From: UBA7330 sp043554545
GTDB taxonomy: Bacteria; Bacteroidota; Bacteroidia; Cytophagales; Cyclobacteriaceae
NCBI GenBank assembly: GCA_043554545.1
Contig: CP121337.1
Coordinates: forward strand, 1,426,001 to 1,490,000
Length of the DNA: 64,000 nucleotides
Reading direction: 5' to 3'
The notes under the pieces were generated by a model, which saw only the letters and a program-made list of their open reading frames with translations, had not been told where the DNA came from and searched no databases. The position numbers and the translations under genes were made by a program. This document shows positions 45,883-55,141 of this stretch, one piece after another (position 1 is the first letter of the stretch; every line of letters starts with the position of its first letter).

Positions 45883-45927
45883 ATTTTATGGATGATATAT
45901 ACTATTTTATGGTTATTATTATATCAT
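45883..45927 (+). promoter_or_regulatory. Direct and inverted repeats upstream of a cytochrome-propeller gene
   Basis: ATTTTATGG occurs twice at 45883-45891 and 45904-45912, 21 bases apart (two helical turns). An inverted repeat, ATGATATA (45892-45899) and TATATCAT (45920-45927), overlaps them. The group ends about 50 bases before the ATG at 45976. It could be a regulator-binding site, but the region is very AT-rich. Confidence 0.3.
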
Positions 45928-45975
45928 AGATAACATGCGTTATATTCATTGTATAACTATTTTAATTTGATCAGA

Positions 45976-48705
45976 ATGAAACATTGTTACTCAATTCTTG
46001 CAATCCTTTTTTTGGCAATTTTCCTTAATAATTGTACTCCACCAGTATCAAATGGCGACAATGACATTACCTATACCTTGGCGCTTACTGATCTTCCTGA
46101 TTCAGAAAAAAACCTGGACCATGCCGGATTAATTCAAAGAGAAGATAGAGAAGTTTACAGGCGAGGGGAAAGAATTTATAATGCCAATTGCATCAATTGC
46201 CATGGAAATCAGGATGCAGAAGGCTCCATACCTGCTTCCTTGAAGTTTTGGAGTGGTGCATTCAAAGCAGGAAATGATCCTTATTCTCTGTATCAAACGA
46301 TTACCAGGGGGTACGGTGCTATGCCGCCACAAATGACGTTGACGCCACGGGAAAAATATGATGTAATTGAATATATCCGTAAGAAGTTTGTTGAAAAAGA
46401 CAACGAAACTCAGTATTTTGAAGTAACTACAGATTACCTCGCTCAATTACCTGAGGGTGTTTCTTTTGGTCCGGAAGTAAAGCCATATCATCCCTGGTCG
46501 GACATGGACTATGGCAACTTTTTCATCAACACCTATGAGTTGGCAGACGAAGAGACAGGGATCGAACGCTACCGTTCTCCCGGACCTGCACCACTTGCTG
46601 ATGAGGATTACCTGAAAAACAATTTTGCTTATAAAGGAATTGCCATCCGTCTCGATCCTGGCACAGGTGGTGTGTCTGAAGGCAAGGCCTGGATGATTTT
46701 TGATCATGATGTGATGCGTGTAGCAGGAGGCTGGACTGGCGAAGGTTTCATAGACTGGAATGGAATTCTGCTTAATGACAAACACAATATCTACCCTAGA
46801 AACATCGGGAAACTTCACTTTGAAACACCTGTAGGAGCAGGGTGGGCAAACCCTGCAACCGGACTGTTTGAGGAGCCACGCTTCCAGGCACGTGATGGAC
46901 GGTATTTTGGACCATTGCCAAAGAAATGGGCAAACTACAAAGGGCTTTATCACTACGACGATAAAGTCATTATTTCTTACAGTATCGGCAATGCGGATGT
47001 ATTGGAACTGTTGGGAATGGTCAGTCAGGATAACCAAACTGTATTTACGAGGACACTTAATATCAGTCCTTCTTCACGCTCATTGAAAATGCGTTTAGCC
47101 AAAGCTGAAACTCAAGTGTTATTGTCTGGAGAAGGTGCAAGCATCGTTCAGGAAGGTGATTACAAGGTACTTAAGGTGAGTAAGGGTATTCCAGTTAACA
47201 TTAAGCTCTTCATTGCCAATGAGGATGTCAGTGGATTGGCGGAAATTGTAAAAACATCTAATGGGCCGGAATCATTGGCTAAGTATACCAAAGGAGGGCA
47301 AGCTCATTATCCTGAACCTATCAAAACCATAATTGAAGTGGGATCAGATAGCAGTCAGTTTGCAATTGATAAATTGACACCACCGTTCGATAACCCATGG
47401 AAGTCCCGCATGAAGTTAAGCGGTATTGACTTTTTCGAAGATCCCAATGTAGCAGCCGTTTGTACCACTGATGGTGATGTGTGGATCATCACAGGCCTTA
47501 CTAAGGGAGAAAACACTTTGTCCTGGAAACGGATAGCATCCGGAATGTTTCAACCCCTGGGAATCAAAATTGAGGATGAAAAAATATATGTCACTTGCAG
47601 AGATCAACTGGTCAGACTTCAGGATTTAAATGGCGATGGAGAGACAGATTTCTATGAAAGTTTCAATCATGACCATCAGGTCACGGATCATTTCCATGAG
47701 TTTGCCATGGGTCTCCAAACAGATGAGGAGGGTAACTTTTACTATGCGAAAAGTGGTCGTCATGCACGTGAATCATTAATACCTCAGCATGGCACCTTGA
47801 TCAAGGTAAGTAAAGATGGATCTCGATCGAAGGTTATTGCGACCGGTTTTAGGGCGGCCAATGGAGTTTGTATCAATCCTGATGGAAGCTTTTTGGTGAC
47901 GGATCAGCAAGGGTACTGGAACCCGATGAACCGGGTTAACTGGGTGAAAGGAGAAGGTAAGTTCTACGGAAACATGTGGGGTTATGATCCTCCAAAAGAT
48001 ACATCAAGAGCCGCGATGGAGCCACCGGCGGTTTGGATAGATATGAAATATGATCGATCGCCGTCAGAACTCATGTGGGTGGATAGTGAAAAGTGGGGGC
48101 CGCTAAATGGGGCTTTGTTAAGCTTTTCCTATGGTTTTGGTAAGATACAACTGGTTTTACATGAGGAAGTTAATGGACAACGACAGGCTGGAGTTATAGA
48201 TTTACCAGGCATTAAAGTATTTACTGGCATCATGAGAGGAAGATTTAATCCCCAGGATCAACAATTATATGCTTGTGGGATGTCGGCCTGGGGTACTACC
48301 CAAACCATTAGAGGAGGAGGGCTCTATCGAATACGGTATACAGGTAAGCCTTTGACCGTTCCTATTGGTCTTAGTGCGCAGACTGATGGGGTTGAACTCA
48401 CATTCCCAAGATCGATCAGTACTGATGGATTGGATTCGGCAAACTTTAAAGTTCAGACCTGGAGGCTTGTCAGAAGTAGTAAATATGGTTCAGACAGATA
48501 CGACATCAAGACACTTGAGATCGCTCAGGTGAATGTGAGCAAGGATGGTAAGGTCATCAAGCTCACGTTACCAGATATTGCTGAAACCGATGTCATGACC
48601 ATTGATTATGACTTGATGGGTACAGATAATGTTCCATTAAAGGGTAGTGTTCAGAATACGATTCATAACCTGAAACAAACGCAGACTCCAATTGCACTGA
48701 AATAG
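45976..48705 (+). CDS. Large cytochrome c/propeller lipoprotein (DUF6797-type)
   Basis: A 909-residue lipoprotein from the ATG at 45976; an in-frame TTG at 45949 would add nine residues. The lipobox is LNNC near residue 20. A cytochrome c domain follows with the haem motif C63INC-H67. A middle domain (about 130-400) includes GKLHFETPVGAG and GRYFGPLPKKWANYKGLY, typical of DUF6797 proteins. The C-terminal region (about 450-800) looks like a beta-propeller (FRAANGVCINPDGSF, GVIDLPGIKVFTGIMRGRF). Such proteins are best known from Planctomycetes and Verrucomicrobia. It likely carries out periplasmic oxidation of a sugar or polyol with haem-linked electron transfer, which is inference. It converges on a related gene. 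Confidence 0.82.
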   Translation: MKHCYSILAILFLAIFLNNCTPPVSNGDNDITYTLALTDLPDSEKNLDHAGLIQREDREVYRRGERIYNANCINCHGNQDAEGSIPASLKFWSGAFKAGNDPYSLYQTITRGYGAMPPQMTLTPREKYDVIEYIRKKFVEKDNETQYFEVTTDYLAQLPEGVSFGPEVKPYHPWSDMDYGNFFINTYELADEETGIERYRSPGPAPLADEDYLKNNFAYKGIAIRLDPGTGGVSEGKAWMIFDHDVMRVAGGWTGEGFIDWNGILLNDKHNIYPRNIGKLHFETPVGAGWANPATGLFEEPRFQARDGRYFGPLPKKWANYKGLYHYDDKVIISYSIGNADVLELLGMVSQDNQTVFTRTLNISPSSRSLKMRLAKAETQVLLSGEGASIVQEGDYKVLKVSKGIPVNIKLFIANEDVSGLAEIVKTSNGPESLAKYTKGGQAHYPEPIKTIIEVGSDSSQFAIDKLTPPFDNPWKSRMKLSGIDFFEDPNVAAVCTTDGDVWIITGLTKGENTLSWKRIASGMFQPLGIKIEDEKIYVTCRDQLVRLQDLNGDGETDFYESFNHDHQVTDHFHEFAMGLQTDEEGNFYYAKSGRHARESLIPQHGTLIKVSKDGSRSKVIATGFRAANGVCINPDGSFLVTDQQGYWNPMNRVNWVKGEGKFYGNMWGYDPPKDTSRAAMEPPAVWIDMKYDRSPSELMWVDSEKWGPLNGALLSFSYGFGKIQLVLHEEVNGQRQAGVIDLPGIKVFTGIMRGRFNPQDQQLYACGMSAWGTTQTIRGGGLYRIRYTGKPLTVPIGLSAQTDGVELTFPRSISTDGLDSANFKVQTWRLVRSSKYGSDRYDIKTLEIAQVNVSKDGKVIKLTLPDIAETDVMTIDYDLMGTDNVPLKGSVQNTIHNLKQTQTPIALK

Positions 48706-48724
48706 AATCTTTTATTCGGTCTGA

Positions 48725-48778
48725 CTCAATGCTTATACATGTCAAGTCGGATGCTACCATCCGACTGCAGATATTGAG
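48725..48778. terminator. Nested inverted repeat between convergent cytochrome genes
   Basis: A perfect 9-bp stem (AGTCGGATG at 48745-48753, CATCCGACT at 48758-48766) with a 4-base loop lies inside a second pairing, CTCAAT (48725-48730) with ATTGAG (48773-48778). It has no T-run. It fits a bidirectional terminator or a stable mRNA 3' end. Confidence 0.5.
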
Positions 48779-48814
48779 ACCATTTGAGCCATCAAGAACA
48801 CCTGTGGACAAATA

Positions 48815-51472
48815 CTATTTCTGTTGCTCCAGATAACTGACCAGAGAAGCCAGTTCCTCGAAAGAAAGTGAACCAGCAAGCCCGGAAGGCATCATAGAGT
48901 TTTCCATTTCTTCACGACGCTTGATATCCTTTTTAGCTATTTTGGTTGCCTTTCCGGTAATGTCTCTGATCGTGAGCGATTCTGCAGATTCTGCAGTAAT
49001 AAAGCCCATATATGATACATCTTCTTTTGTTTCGATTATGAATGAGGCAAACCCCTGTGAGATCGATGCATTTGGTTTTAGAATGGACTCCGTAATCTGG
49101 TCTCTGTTCATAATTGAACCGATTTGACCCATAAACGGCCCTTTCATTACCTGACCTTTCTCTATGCTGTGGCAGGCGATACATCCCTGGTTAGTGAATA
49201 ACTCCTTACCCTTATTCACATCACCTTTAATCTCGGCCATGGCCAGGATTACATCTTCTATAGAGGATTTTCCTACCTGTCCTTTTTGGTTTTTGATTCG
49301 CTGCCAATCAACACTTATTTCTTTTTCGGCCACTTCCTCTGTCAGTGTTCCTAATGCCGGAATGCCCATTCTGTTTCGGTCATTCATGTAAGAGAAAAAA
49401 TTGTTAGAGAGGCCTGATTCTTTAGATTCTTTCACAAGAAAAGCTTCAATGGTTTCCGAAGATTCCCAGGTGATGCCTTTATAGTAGGGGCCATGTGTAT
49501 CCGGTCTGGTTCCCCACCACCAACTCGCATCATAGGGAGCTTCCTTCATATATAACCTGGAAAGTGTATTTAATATTTCGGTTTTTATCTCCTGATTTTC
49601 GCTGGATTTATATGCTTGAATTAGGCCATCTACAGTTTTTCTGTCATGTAAATAGCGTAAGGTCCAAAGTGCCAGTTTAGGATTACTTTTAATCGCTGCC
49701 AGAGAGGCATCCACCGCATTCAATGCTGCCAGTGACCTAACAGCCAGGTGAGGTAAAATAATCGCTGAGTTTGGAGTGGCGTGTGGTCCTTCTATGCCTT
49801 GAGCCGGGGGTTTAGCAGACGCAGGTACATTTATCGATAATAGGGTCTCAGCTGCTTCTTTTTTACCAAGCCTGCCCAATGCTACGATGGCTGCTGCCCT
49901 TACCCTAGGATTGGCATCATTTACAGAATTGATAAATGGGTCTAATGGAACAGACTTTATACATGTTTTTCTATCGGCTAATGCACGCAAGGCAAACTCA
50001 CGCATTTTATCTTCTTCAGCTAATTTCAATAAAGCATCCACACCATTTTCGCAAGTGGCCTGGGCATAGGTATATACACCGGCCACTCGCACCTCCAGTG
50101 GTAGGCTTTTATCTTTTGCCACAGTTAAAGCCATTTCCGAAGCTTCCTTCGCAGGCCTTTTCAGTAGTTCCTGCTGGGCATGAAAACGGGCAACTGAACT
50201 CCTTTTCTTCAACAATCCTCCTAATTCATCAATAGAGGAGGCCTTTAAGTCAGGAAACGCTTCATAAGTCCAACCCTTTGGAATGACCTTGACCACGTAG
50301 CCTTTATCAGGACTTCCCCGATATCCGGCACCATCCCAGGCTGCCAGAAACATTCTGCCTGAACCGTCCAGATCTATATCGGTGATCTGCGAAAGCTCAA
50401 TAAATTTTTCTTCTTCCTGAATAAAACTTGGACCATCCATGGTTACCCGATGAATAAATAATTCACTTCTTCCCCAATCTGCCATCATCGGAACATGGTT
50501 ATAAGCAACAGGCCACCGGTCGTCATCCATAAAATAACTTCCTGTACCTGATCCTCCTCCTACATCAACCAGGGCAGGAATGATTTCATCTGTGAAATTT
50601 TTGAAAAGCATTGGGTATCCATATTCTCCACTTTGCAAATAATGAATAAAACGAATGTTCCAGCCGCCACCATCATTGGTATTCCCACGGGTGTATATGT
50701 TCATGAACGGGTCGATGGCTACATCGTAGATGTTACGGGTTCCATGGGTGTAAACCTCCATTTCGGTGCCATCAGGCCTTACCCTAACTATTCCTCCACC
50801 CAGCATGGTTAATTTCTTTCCGGATCGATCAACGGCTTCATGAAAGCCAAAGTCGCCAACGGCAATATAGATCCACCCATCAATACCCATCCGGATTCCG
50901 TTGGTTGCATGGTCAGTACCTCTACCTTTAAGTGGTTGTTGCGAGCTCAGGTTCTCAATCAGCGGGCTTGAAGGACCGTCTGCCACTCCATCCTGATCTT
51001 TGTCTTCAAATACTACGAGGTCCATTCTGTCTGCTGCACCAGTGGTTTCACTGAACACCGTATGTAAGACAAATACCTGATCTCCAACAGCCATGATCCC
51101 ACGCGGGTTATCCACCTTAGTGAATGTTATGTGCTCCTCATACACTCCGTCATTATCGCTGTCTATCAGTTTTACGATACTTCCTTTTCCGGGCTTTTTA
51201 CCAAGGGAGCCCATCATATCTACTCCTACGAAAACTTCACCGGTAGGTAAAGCTGCCAAACAGGATGGGCTAGGAACGATTTCAGGTCCTGCAATATTTT
51301 CAATGATCAAAGTGGTACTGTCGGTACCATTATTATTTGAATCAAATCCTTCCGGAGTAAAATAATTTTCAAGTTCTGCAACGTCTTCCGTGGAAGACGA
51401 ATTGTCTTTGTCGCAACTGACAAGGATGACAAAACCAATTAGGATTAAAATACGAGATCTGATGGTGGACAT
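48815..51472 (-). CDS. PVC-type haem-binding CxxCH dehydrogenase lipoprotein
   Basis: An 885-residue lipoprotein with lipobox LVSC (Cys20). Residues about 60-410 are a membrane-bound dehydrogenase-type propeller (NGIRMGIDGWIYIAVGDFG, GGGIVRVRPDGTEME, THGTRNIYDVAIDPFMNIY). A HEAT-like helical region follows (about 425-640: VRAAAIVALGRLGKKEAA). The C-terminal cytochrome c domain has the haem motif C764IAC-H768 and a later Met ligand candidate (SMMPSGLAGSL). This order is that of the PVC-type haem-binding proteins of Planctomycetes and Verrucomicrobia, also found in some Bacteroidota. It converges on the DUF6797-type gene and is divergent from a Gfo/Idh/MocA gene. Confidence 0.9.
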   Translation of the reverse strand: MSTIRSRILILIGFVILVSCDKDNSSSTEDVAELENYFTPEGFDSNNNGTDSTTLIIENIAGPEIVPSPSCLAALPTGEVFVGVDMMGSLGKKPGKGSIVKLIDSDNDGVYEEHITFTKVDNPRGIMAVGDQVFVLHTVFSETTGAADRMDLVVFEDKDQDGVADGPSSPLIENLSSQQPLKGRGTDHATNGIRMGIDGWIYIAVGDFGFHEAVDRSGKKLTMLGGGIVRVRPDGTEMEVYTHGTRNIYDVAIDPFMNIYTRGNTNDGGGWNIRFIHYLQSGEYGYPMLFKNFTDEIIPALVDVGGGSGTGSYFMDDDRWPVAYNHVPMMADWGRSELFIHRVTMDGPSFIQEEEKFIELSQITDIDLDGSGRMFLAAWDGAGYRGSPDKGYVVKVIPKGWTYEAFPDLKASSIDELGGLLKKRSSVARFHAQQELLKRPAKEASEMALTVAKDKSLPLEVRVAGVYTYAQATCENGVDALLKLAEEDKMREFALRALADRKTCIKSVPLDPFINSVNDANPRVRAAAIVALGRLGKKEAAETLLSINVPASAKPPAQGIEGPHATPNSAIILPHLAVRSLAALNAVDASLAAIKSNPKLALWTLRYLHDRKTVDGLIQAYKSSENQEIKTEILNTLSRLYMKEAPYDASWWWGTRPDTHGPYYKGITWESSETIEAFLVKESKESGLSNNFFSYMNDRNRMGIPALGTLTEEVAEKEISVDWQRIKNQKGQVGKSSIEDVILAMAEIKGDVNKGKELFTNQGCIACHSIEKGQVMKGPFMGQIGSIMNRDQITESILKPNASISQGFASFIIETKEDVSYMGFITAESAESLTIRDITGKATKIAKKDIKRREEMENSMMPSGLAGSLSFEELASLVSYLEQQK

Positions 51473-51695
51473 AAATTCAAGATAAAGGATTAAGACTGTT
51501 ATGCTTTTTTGATAAGCAACTTCAAATATATTGATTTAAGAATTTTCGTTCCTATGATTATGCTATGATCTGATTATGTTTTTTTGGCGAGTCGGTCAAA
51601 ATAAATATTTTAGAGGTTATTGGTCCTGATAGTGACGGAGATCACCACTTTTTGTGGATATTGGATTAATTAGAACCAGAATAATATAAAACGAT
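51473..51695. other. Divergent intergenic region, nothing specific seen
   Basis: This 223-bp gap lies between the PVC-type cytochrome gene and a Gfo/Idh/MocA gene, read away from each other. A small imperfect CCAC/GTGG hairpin is present near 51650. I cannot place the promoters. Confidence 0.35.
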
Positions 51696-52892
51696 ATGAA
51701 AACACTTGGTATTGGTATGGTTGGTGCGAGGTATGGTGCACGCATGCATCATGCAAATTTTTCAAAACTCCCTCCTGGTTTAGTAGAAATCAGGGGTGTC
51801 TGCTCACTTACGATCGACAGCGCAAAAAAATATGCAAAGGACATTGGTATCTCTTTTGCGACAGATAATATTGATGAGCTCCTCTCGAGCGCAGATATTG
51901 ATATCATTGATGTCTGTACGCCACCGTCCACACACCATGAGATTGCTATAAAGGCGGCGAATGCAGGGAAGCATATCATTATGGAAAAACCGCTTACCGG
52001 ATACTTTGGCGAGCCTGGTGATCCTGAACCAATCGGTCATCATGTACGCCGGTCAAAAATGCAGGAAGGTGCCAGAAAAAATGCTGAGGCTGTCCGTGAG
52101 GTCGTAAGGAAAAATGGAGTTAAGTTTTGTTACGGTGAAAATTGGGTTTATGCCCCACCCATTAATAAGATGCGAAACCTAATAACAGCATCCAAAGGTT
52201 CGGTTTTGGAAGTCCGTGCAGAAGAGAACCATTCAGGCTCTAATTCGGTGTTTAGTCGTGAATGGAAGTCTACCGGTGGAGGAGCTTTGCTACGCATGGG
52301 TGCGCACTCAGTGGGAGCATGCTTGCACCTGAAACAATGGGAAGGTAAGCATAGGCTTGGCCGACCCATCAGACCAGTTTCGGTAATGGCTGATGTGGCA
52401 GACCTGATTCATACGGAAGCTTCGGAACGGGCTAAAAAAGCAAACGCACACCAATGGATTAGCTCTGATCCGGTAGATGTGGAGGATTGGGCCAATCTTA
52501 CGATTCGGTTTGATGATGGATCGCGCGCAACTGTGATGGTAAGTGATGTTGGGCTTGGGGGGTTGAATACCCGGGTAACGGCATATATGACCGATGGAGT
52601 GATAAAGGCCAATATGACATCAAATGATACCATAGAGACCTACGCTGTAGATCCTTCCACCTTTGAGGATGAATATTTCACAGAGAAACTGGAGACCAAA
52701 GCCGGATGGAACAGGCCAAGTGCCGATGAAGATTGGTTCAGGGGGTTTTCTCAGGAGATCACAGATTTTATTCAAGCCATTCGGGATGACCGTGAACCCC
52801 TGGCGGGAATTGACTTAGCTGTGGACGTAGTTAACGTGATTTATTCAGCTTATGTCTCCGCTGAAGAGGGGAGGGTTGTAAAACTTGATTGA
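51696..52892 (+). CDS. Gfo/Idh/MocA family oxidoreductase (second)
   Basis: A 398-residue protein. The Rossmann domain opens with GIGMVGARYGARMHHANF (about 6-23), and DVCTPPSTHHEIAIKAANAGKHIIMEKP carries the family EKP motif. The C-terminal domain contains ENWVYAPPINKM and GGGALLRMGAHSVGACLHL, the latter holding the His of the catalytic region. An insertion with basic residues (FGEPGDPEPIGHHVRR) follows the EKP motif, not seen in the first copy (31886-33025). The substrate is unknown. It is monocistronic and ends at a hairpin. Confidence 0.9.
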   Translation: MKTLGIGMVGARYGARMHHANFSKLPPGLVEIRGVCSLTIDSAKKYAKDIGISFATDNIDELLSSADIDIIDVCTPPSTHHEIAIKAANAGKHIIMEKPLTGYFGEPGDPEPIGHHVRRSKMQEGARKNAEAVREVVRKNGVKFCYGENWVYAPPINKMRNLITASKGSVLEVRAEENHSGSNSVFSREWKSTGGGALLRMGAHSVGACLHLKQWEGKHRLGRPIRPVSVMADVADLIHTEASERAKKANAHQWISSDPVDVEDWANLTIRFDDGSRATVMVSDVGLGGLNTRVTAYMTDGVIKANMTSNDTIETYAVDPSTFEDEYFTEKLETKAGWNRPSADEDWFRGFSQEITDFIQAIRDDREPLAGIDLAVDVVNVIYSAYVSAEEGRVVKLD

Positions 52893-52905
52893 ATTGACGT
52901 AAACC

Positions 52906-52926
52906 GCGCGGAAGAAACTTCCGCGC
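52906..52926. terminator. Hairpin between convergent genes
   Basis: A perfect 9-bp GC-rich stem (GCGCGGAAG at 52906-52914, CTTCCGCGC at 52918-52926) with loop AAA, 13 bases after the oxidoreductase stop and four bases before the end of the convergent MaoC gene. There is no long T-run, but the stem strength suggests a bidirectional terminator. Confidence 0.65.
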
Positions 52927-52930
52927 TAGA

Positions 52931-53404
52931 TTATTCAAACATCAGGCTGATAAACTCTGCTACACAGGCAGGTTTCTCTTTCCCTTCGATCTCCACAATG
53001 CAATTCCAGGTGATTTTCAGTCCATTTTTGTCATAATCTTCTATCTTAACGAAGCTGCCTGATAAGCGAACTTTGCTACCTACTAACACAGGACTGGGGA
53101 ATCGCACCTTATTCAATCCATAATTAACCCCCATTTTTGAGGACTTTACCCGGACTGCATCACCAATCAGCTTAGAGAGGAGTGAAACAGACATAAAACC
53201 ATGAGCCACCGGCTTCTTGAAAGGGGAGTACTTATTTGCTTTATCTACATCTACATGAATCCATTGAAAATCCATGGTAGCATTGGCAAAATCATTGATC
53301 ATCTCCTGCGTAACCGTGAGCCAATCTCCGGCTGGGAATTCAGTACCTTCCAGTTTCCTGAATGCCTCGAAATTTTCTATTTCTAGTTTAGCGATGTCAC
53401 TCAT
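52931..53404 (-). CDS. MaoC-like hydratase (NodN-type)
   Basis: A 157-residue hot-dog-fold protein. The catalytic region MDFQWIHVDVDKA followed by KKPVAHGFMSVSLL is the hydratase-2 pattern (Asp/His dyad plus the HGF segment) in its NodN-like variant. These proteins hydrate enoyl-CoA or related thioesters, R-specifically in known cases. It is the last gene of the nine-gene acyl-CoA cluster. Its ATG overlaps the stop of the upstream SDR by one base (TAATG), so the two are translationally coupled and may form a hydratase/reductase pair. Confidence 0.88.
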   Translation of the reverse strand: MSDIAKLEIENFEAFRKLEGTEFPAGDWLTVTQEMINDFANATMDFQWIHVDVDKANKYSPFKKPVAHGFMSVSLLSKLIGDAVRVKSSKMGVNYGLNKVRFPSPVLVGSKVRLSGSFVKIEDYDKNGLKITWNCIVEIEGKEKPACVAEFISLMFE

Positions 53405-54147
53405 TATCGGGCAGTACCTCCATCAATTGTTAAACAAATACCAGATACAAACCGGGCTTCATCAGAAGCTAAGTAAAGATAGCCATAAGCGATATCAATA
53501 GGTTCGGCAACAGTCTTCAAAGGAATACCGGCCTTGATGGCTTCAAAATGATTATCCGGTATCTTATTGACCATGTCAGTCATGGTAAAGCCGGGTGCAA
53601 TGGCATTGGCTGTAATGCCATATTTACCCAACTCAACGGTCCATGTTTTGGTCATCCCAATTACACCTGCTTTGGTCGCTGAATAATTGGTCTGACCGAA
53701 ATTGCCACGCAATCCGACATTTGAAGCTGCACTTACGATTCTGCCATATTTATTAGATTTCATGTATCCAGCAACAGCCTGTGTACATAGAAACACCCCC
53801 TTAAGGTTTACATTAATGACAGCATCCCATTCCTCTTCAGTCATCTTTTCTAAGGTCCGGTCTCTGGTGATTCCGGCATTATTGATAAGGATATCAATTC
53901 GACCATATTTGTCATTGATTTTGGCGAAAAGTCCTTCTATCGCTGACTTATCTGTGACGGAAACAGCGTGAAATTCTGATTTACCACCCTGAGCGTTGAT
54001 ATCGTCAGATACTTTTTGTCCCTGTAGAAGCAGGTCTACAATAATTACCGTGGCTCCCTCTTTTGCGAAGAGCTCAGACACCGCTTGTCCGATTCCTCTG
54101 GAACCACCGGTAACAATCGCTATCTTGTCTTTTAATCTCATATTCAT
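53404..54147 (-). CDS. SDR-family 3-oxoacyl reductase (FabG-like)
   Basis: A 247-residue short-chain dehydrogenase with TGGSRGIG (cofactor loop, about 14-21), NNAG, the catalytic Ser/Tyr/Lys (ASNVGLRGNFGQTNYSATK) and the C-terminal GICLTIDGG. It resembles FabG and the beta-hydroxyacyl-CoA reductases. Coupled to the MaoC-like hydratase, it probably acts on 3-ketoacyl-CoA or 3-hydroxyacyl-CoA in this catabolic cluster, not in fatty-acid synthesis. A second Met at residue 3 is an alternative start. Confidence 0.92.
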   Translation of the reverse strand: MNMRLKDKIAIVTGGSRGIGQAVSELFAKEGATVIIVDLLLQGQKVSDDINAQGGKSEFHAVSVTDKSAIEGLFAKINDKYGRIDILINNAGITRDRTLEKMTEEEWDAVINVNLKGVFLCTQAVAGYMKSNKYGRIVSAASNVGLRGNFGQTNYSATKAGVIGMTKTWTVELGKYGITANAIAPGFTMTDMVNKIPDNHFEAIKAGIPLKTVAEPIDIAYGYLYLASDEARFVSGICLTIDGGTAR

Positions 54148-54160
54148 TTTGTTTTGTGTT

Positions 54161-55135
54161 TTATATCTGTATTACGAGTTTTCCTTTTACTTTTCTATCC
54201 ATCATCTCCTCGAGGGCTTTTGCTGTATCCTTTAGCTCATAAACCTTGTGGATGTGTGGTTTTAGCTTACCTGCTTTGTGCCATTCCATCAAATCTTTAA
54301 TGTTGTTCATGTTCGCTTTGGGGTTTCCCATCGCAAACCCTCCCCAGAACACCCCGACAATCGAAGCTCCTTTCAATAGGGGTAGATTTAAAGGAATCTT
54401 AGGAATTGTTCCGGTGGTAAAGCCGACAACAAGTAACCTGCCATTCCAGGCCATGCCCCTGAAAGCTGCCTCAGAGTATTCCCCACCGACGGGATCATAG
54501 ATGACGTCTACGCCTTTGTTATTTGTTAGTTCCTTGATGGTGGATTTTAAATCATCTTTCGTATAGTTGATGGTGAGGTCAGCACCGTATTCTTTGCATA
54601 AAGCCAATTTCTCCTCCGAAGAAGCGGCAGCAATAACTTTCGCACCCATTAATTTCCCCAACTCTACTGCGGCGAGGCCTACTCCACCTGATGCACCCAA
54701 CACCAATAATGTTTCTCCTTCCTGTAGTTTAGCACGATCTTTCAAAGCATGATAGGAGGTTCCATACGCCATCATAAAGGAAGCAGCTACCTGAAAGTCC
54801 ATTTCCCTGGGTTTCTGGAAGCAAGCGTTTGAGGGCACTACTACCTCTTCAGCGAGCGCACCAAAAGGGACAAACCCAAAAACAGCATCTCCTTTTTTTA
54901 GGTGTTTTACGTGATCACCAACTTCTTTTACGATCCCTGAAATATCACTTCCAGGGGTAAAGGGCAGCTCGGGTTTAAATTGATATAACCCCTGGATAAT
55001 GAGTGTATCAGGAAAATTGATGCCACAGGCTTTTACCTGGACCACGACTTCATTTTCCTTTGGCTTTAAGGGCTTCATTTCTTCCAGCGTGAGTGTGGAA
55101 GGTGGACCGTACACATTGCATCTGATGGCTTTCAT
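54161..55135 (-). CDS. NADPH:quinone oxidoreductase-type MDR reductase
   Basis: A 324-residue medium-chain reductase without structural zinc. ACGINFPDTLIIQGLY is the QOR N-terminal pattern, LVLGASGGVGLAAVELGKLMGA the NADPH-binding Rossmann motif, and GVDVIYDPVGG follows. It could reduce an enoyl-CoA or quinone. It sits 13 bases upstream of the SDR and six bases after the next MDR gene ends, in the same transcript. Confidence 0.92.
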   Translation of the reverse strand: MKAIRCNVYGPPSTLTLEEMKPLKPKENEVVVQVKACGINFPDTLIIQGLYQFKPELPFTPGSDISGIVKEVGDHVKHLKKGDAVFGFVPFGALAEEVVVPSNACFQKPREMDFQVAASFMMAYGTSYHALKDRAKLQEGETLLVLGASGGVGLAAVELGKLMGAKVIAAASSEEKLALCKEYGADLTINYTKDDLKSTIKELTNNKGVDVIYDPVGGEYSEAAFRGMAWNGRLLVVGFTTGTIPKIPLNLPLLKGASIVGVFWGGFAMGNPKANMNNIKDLMEWHKAGKLKPHIHKVYELKDTAKALEEMMDRKVKGKLVIQI

Positions 55136-55141
55136 AATATC

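Noticed and set aside
46447..47037. 196-codon open frame on the minus strand within the DUF6797-type gene
   Set aside because: Antisense to the cytochrome/propeller gene, with no start context and no family pattern; long open antisense frames arise from the codon bias of the real gene.
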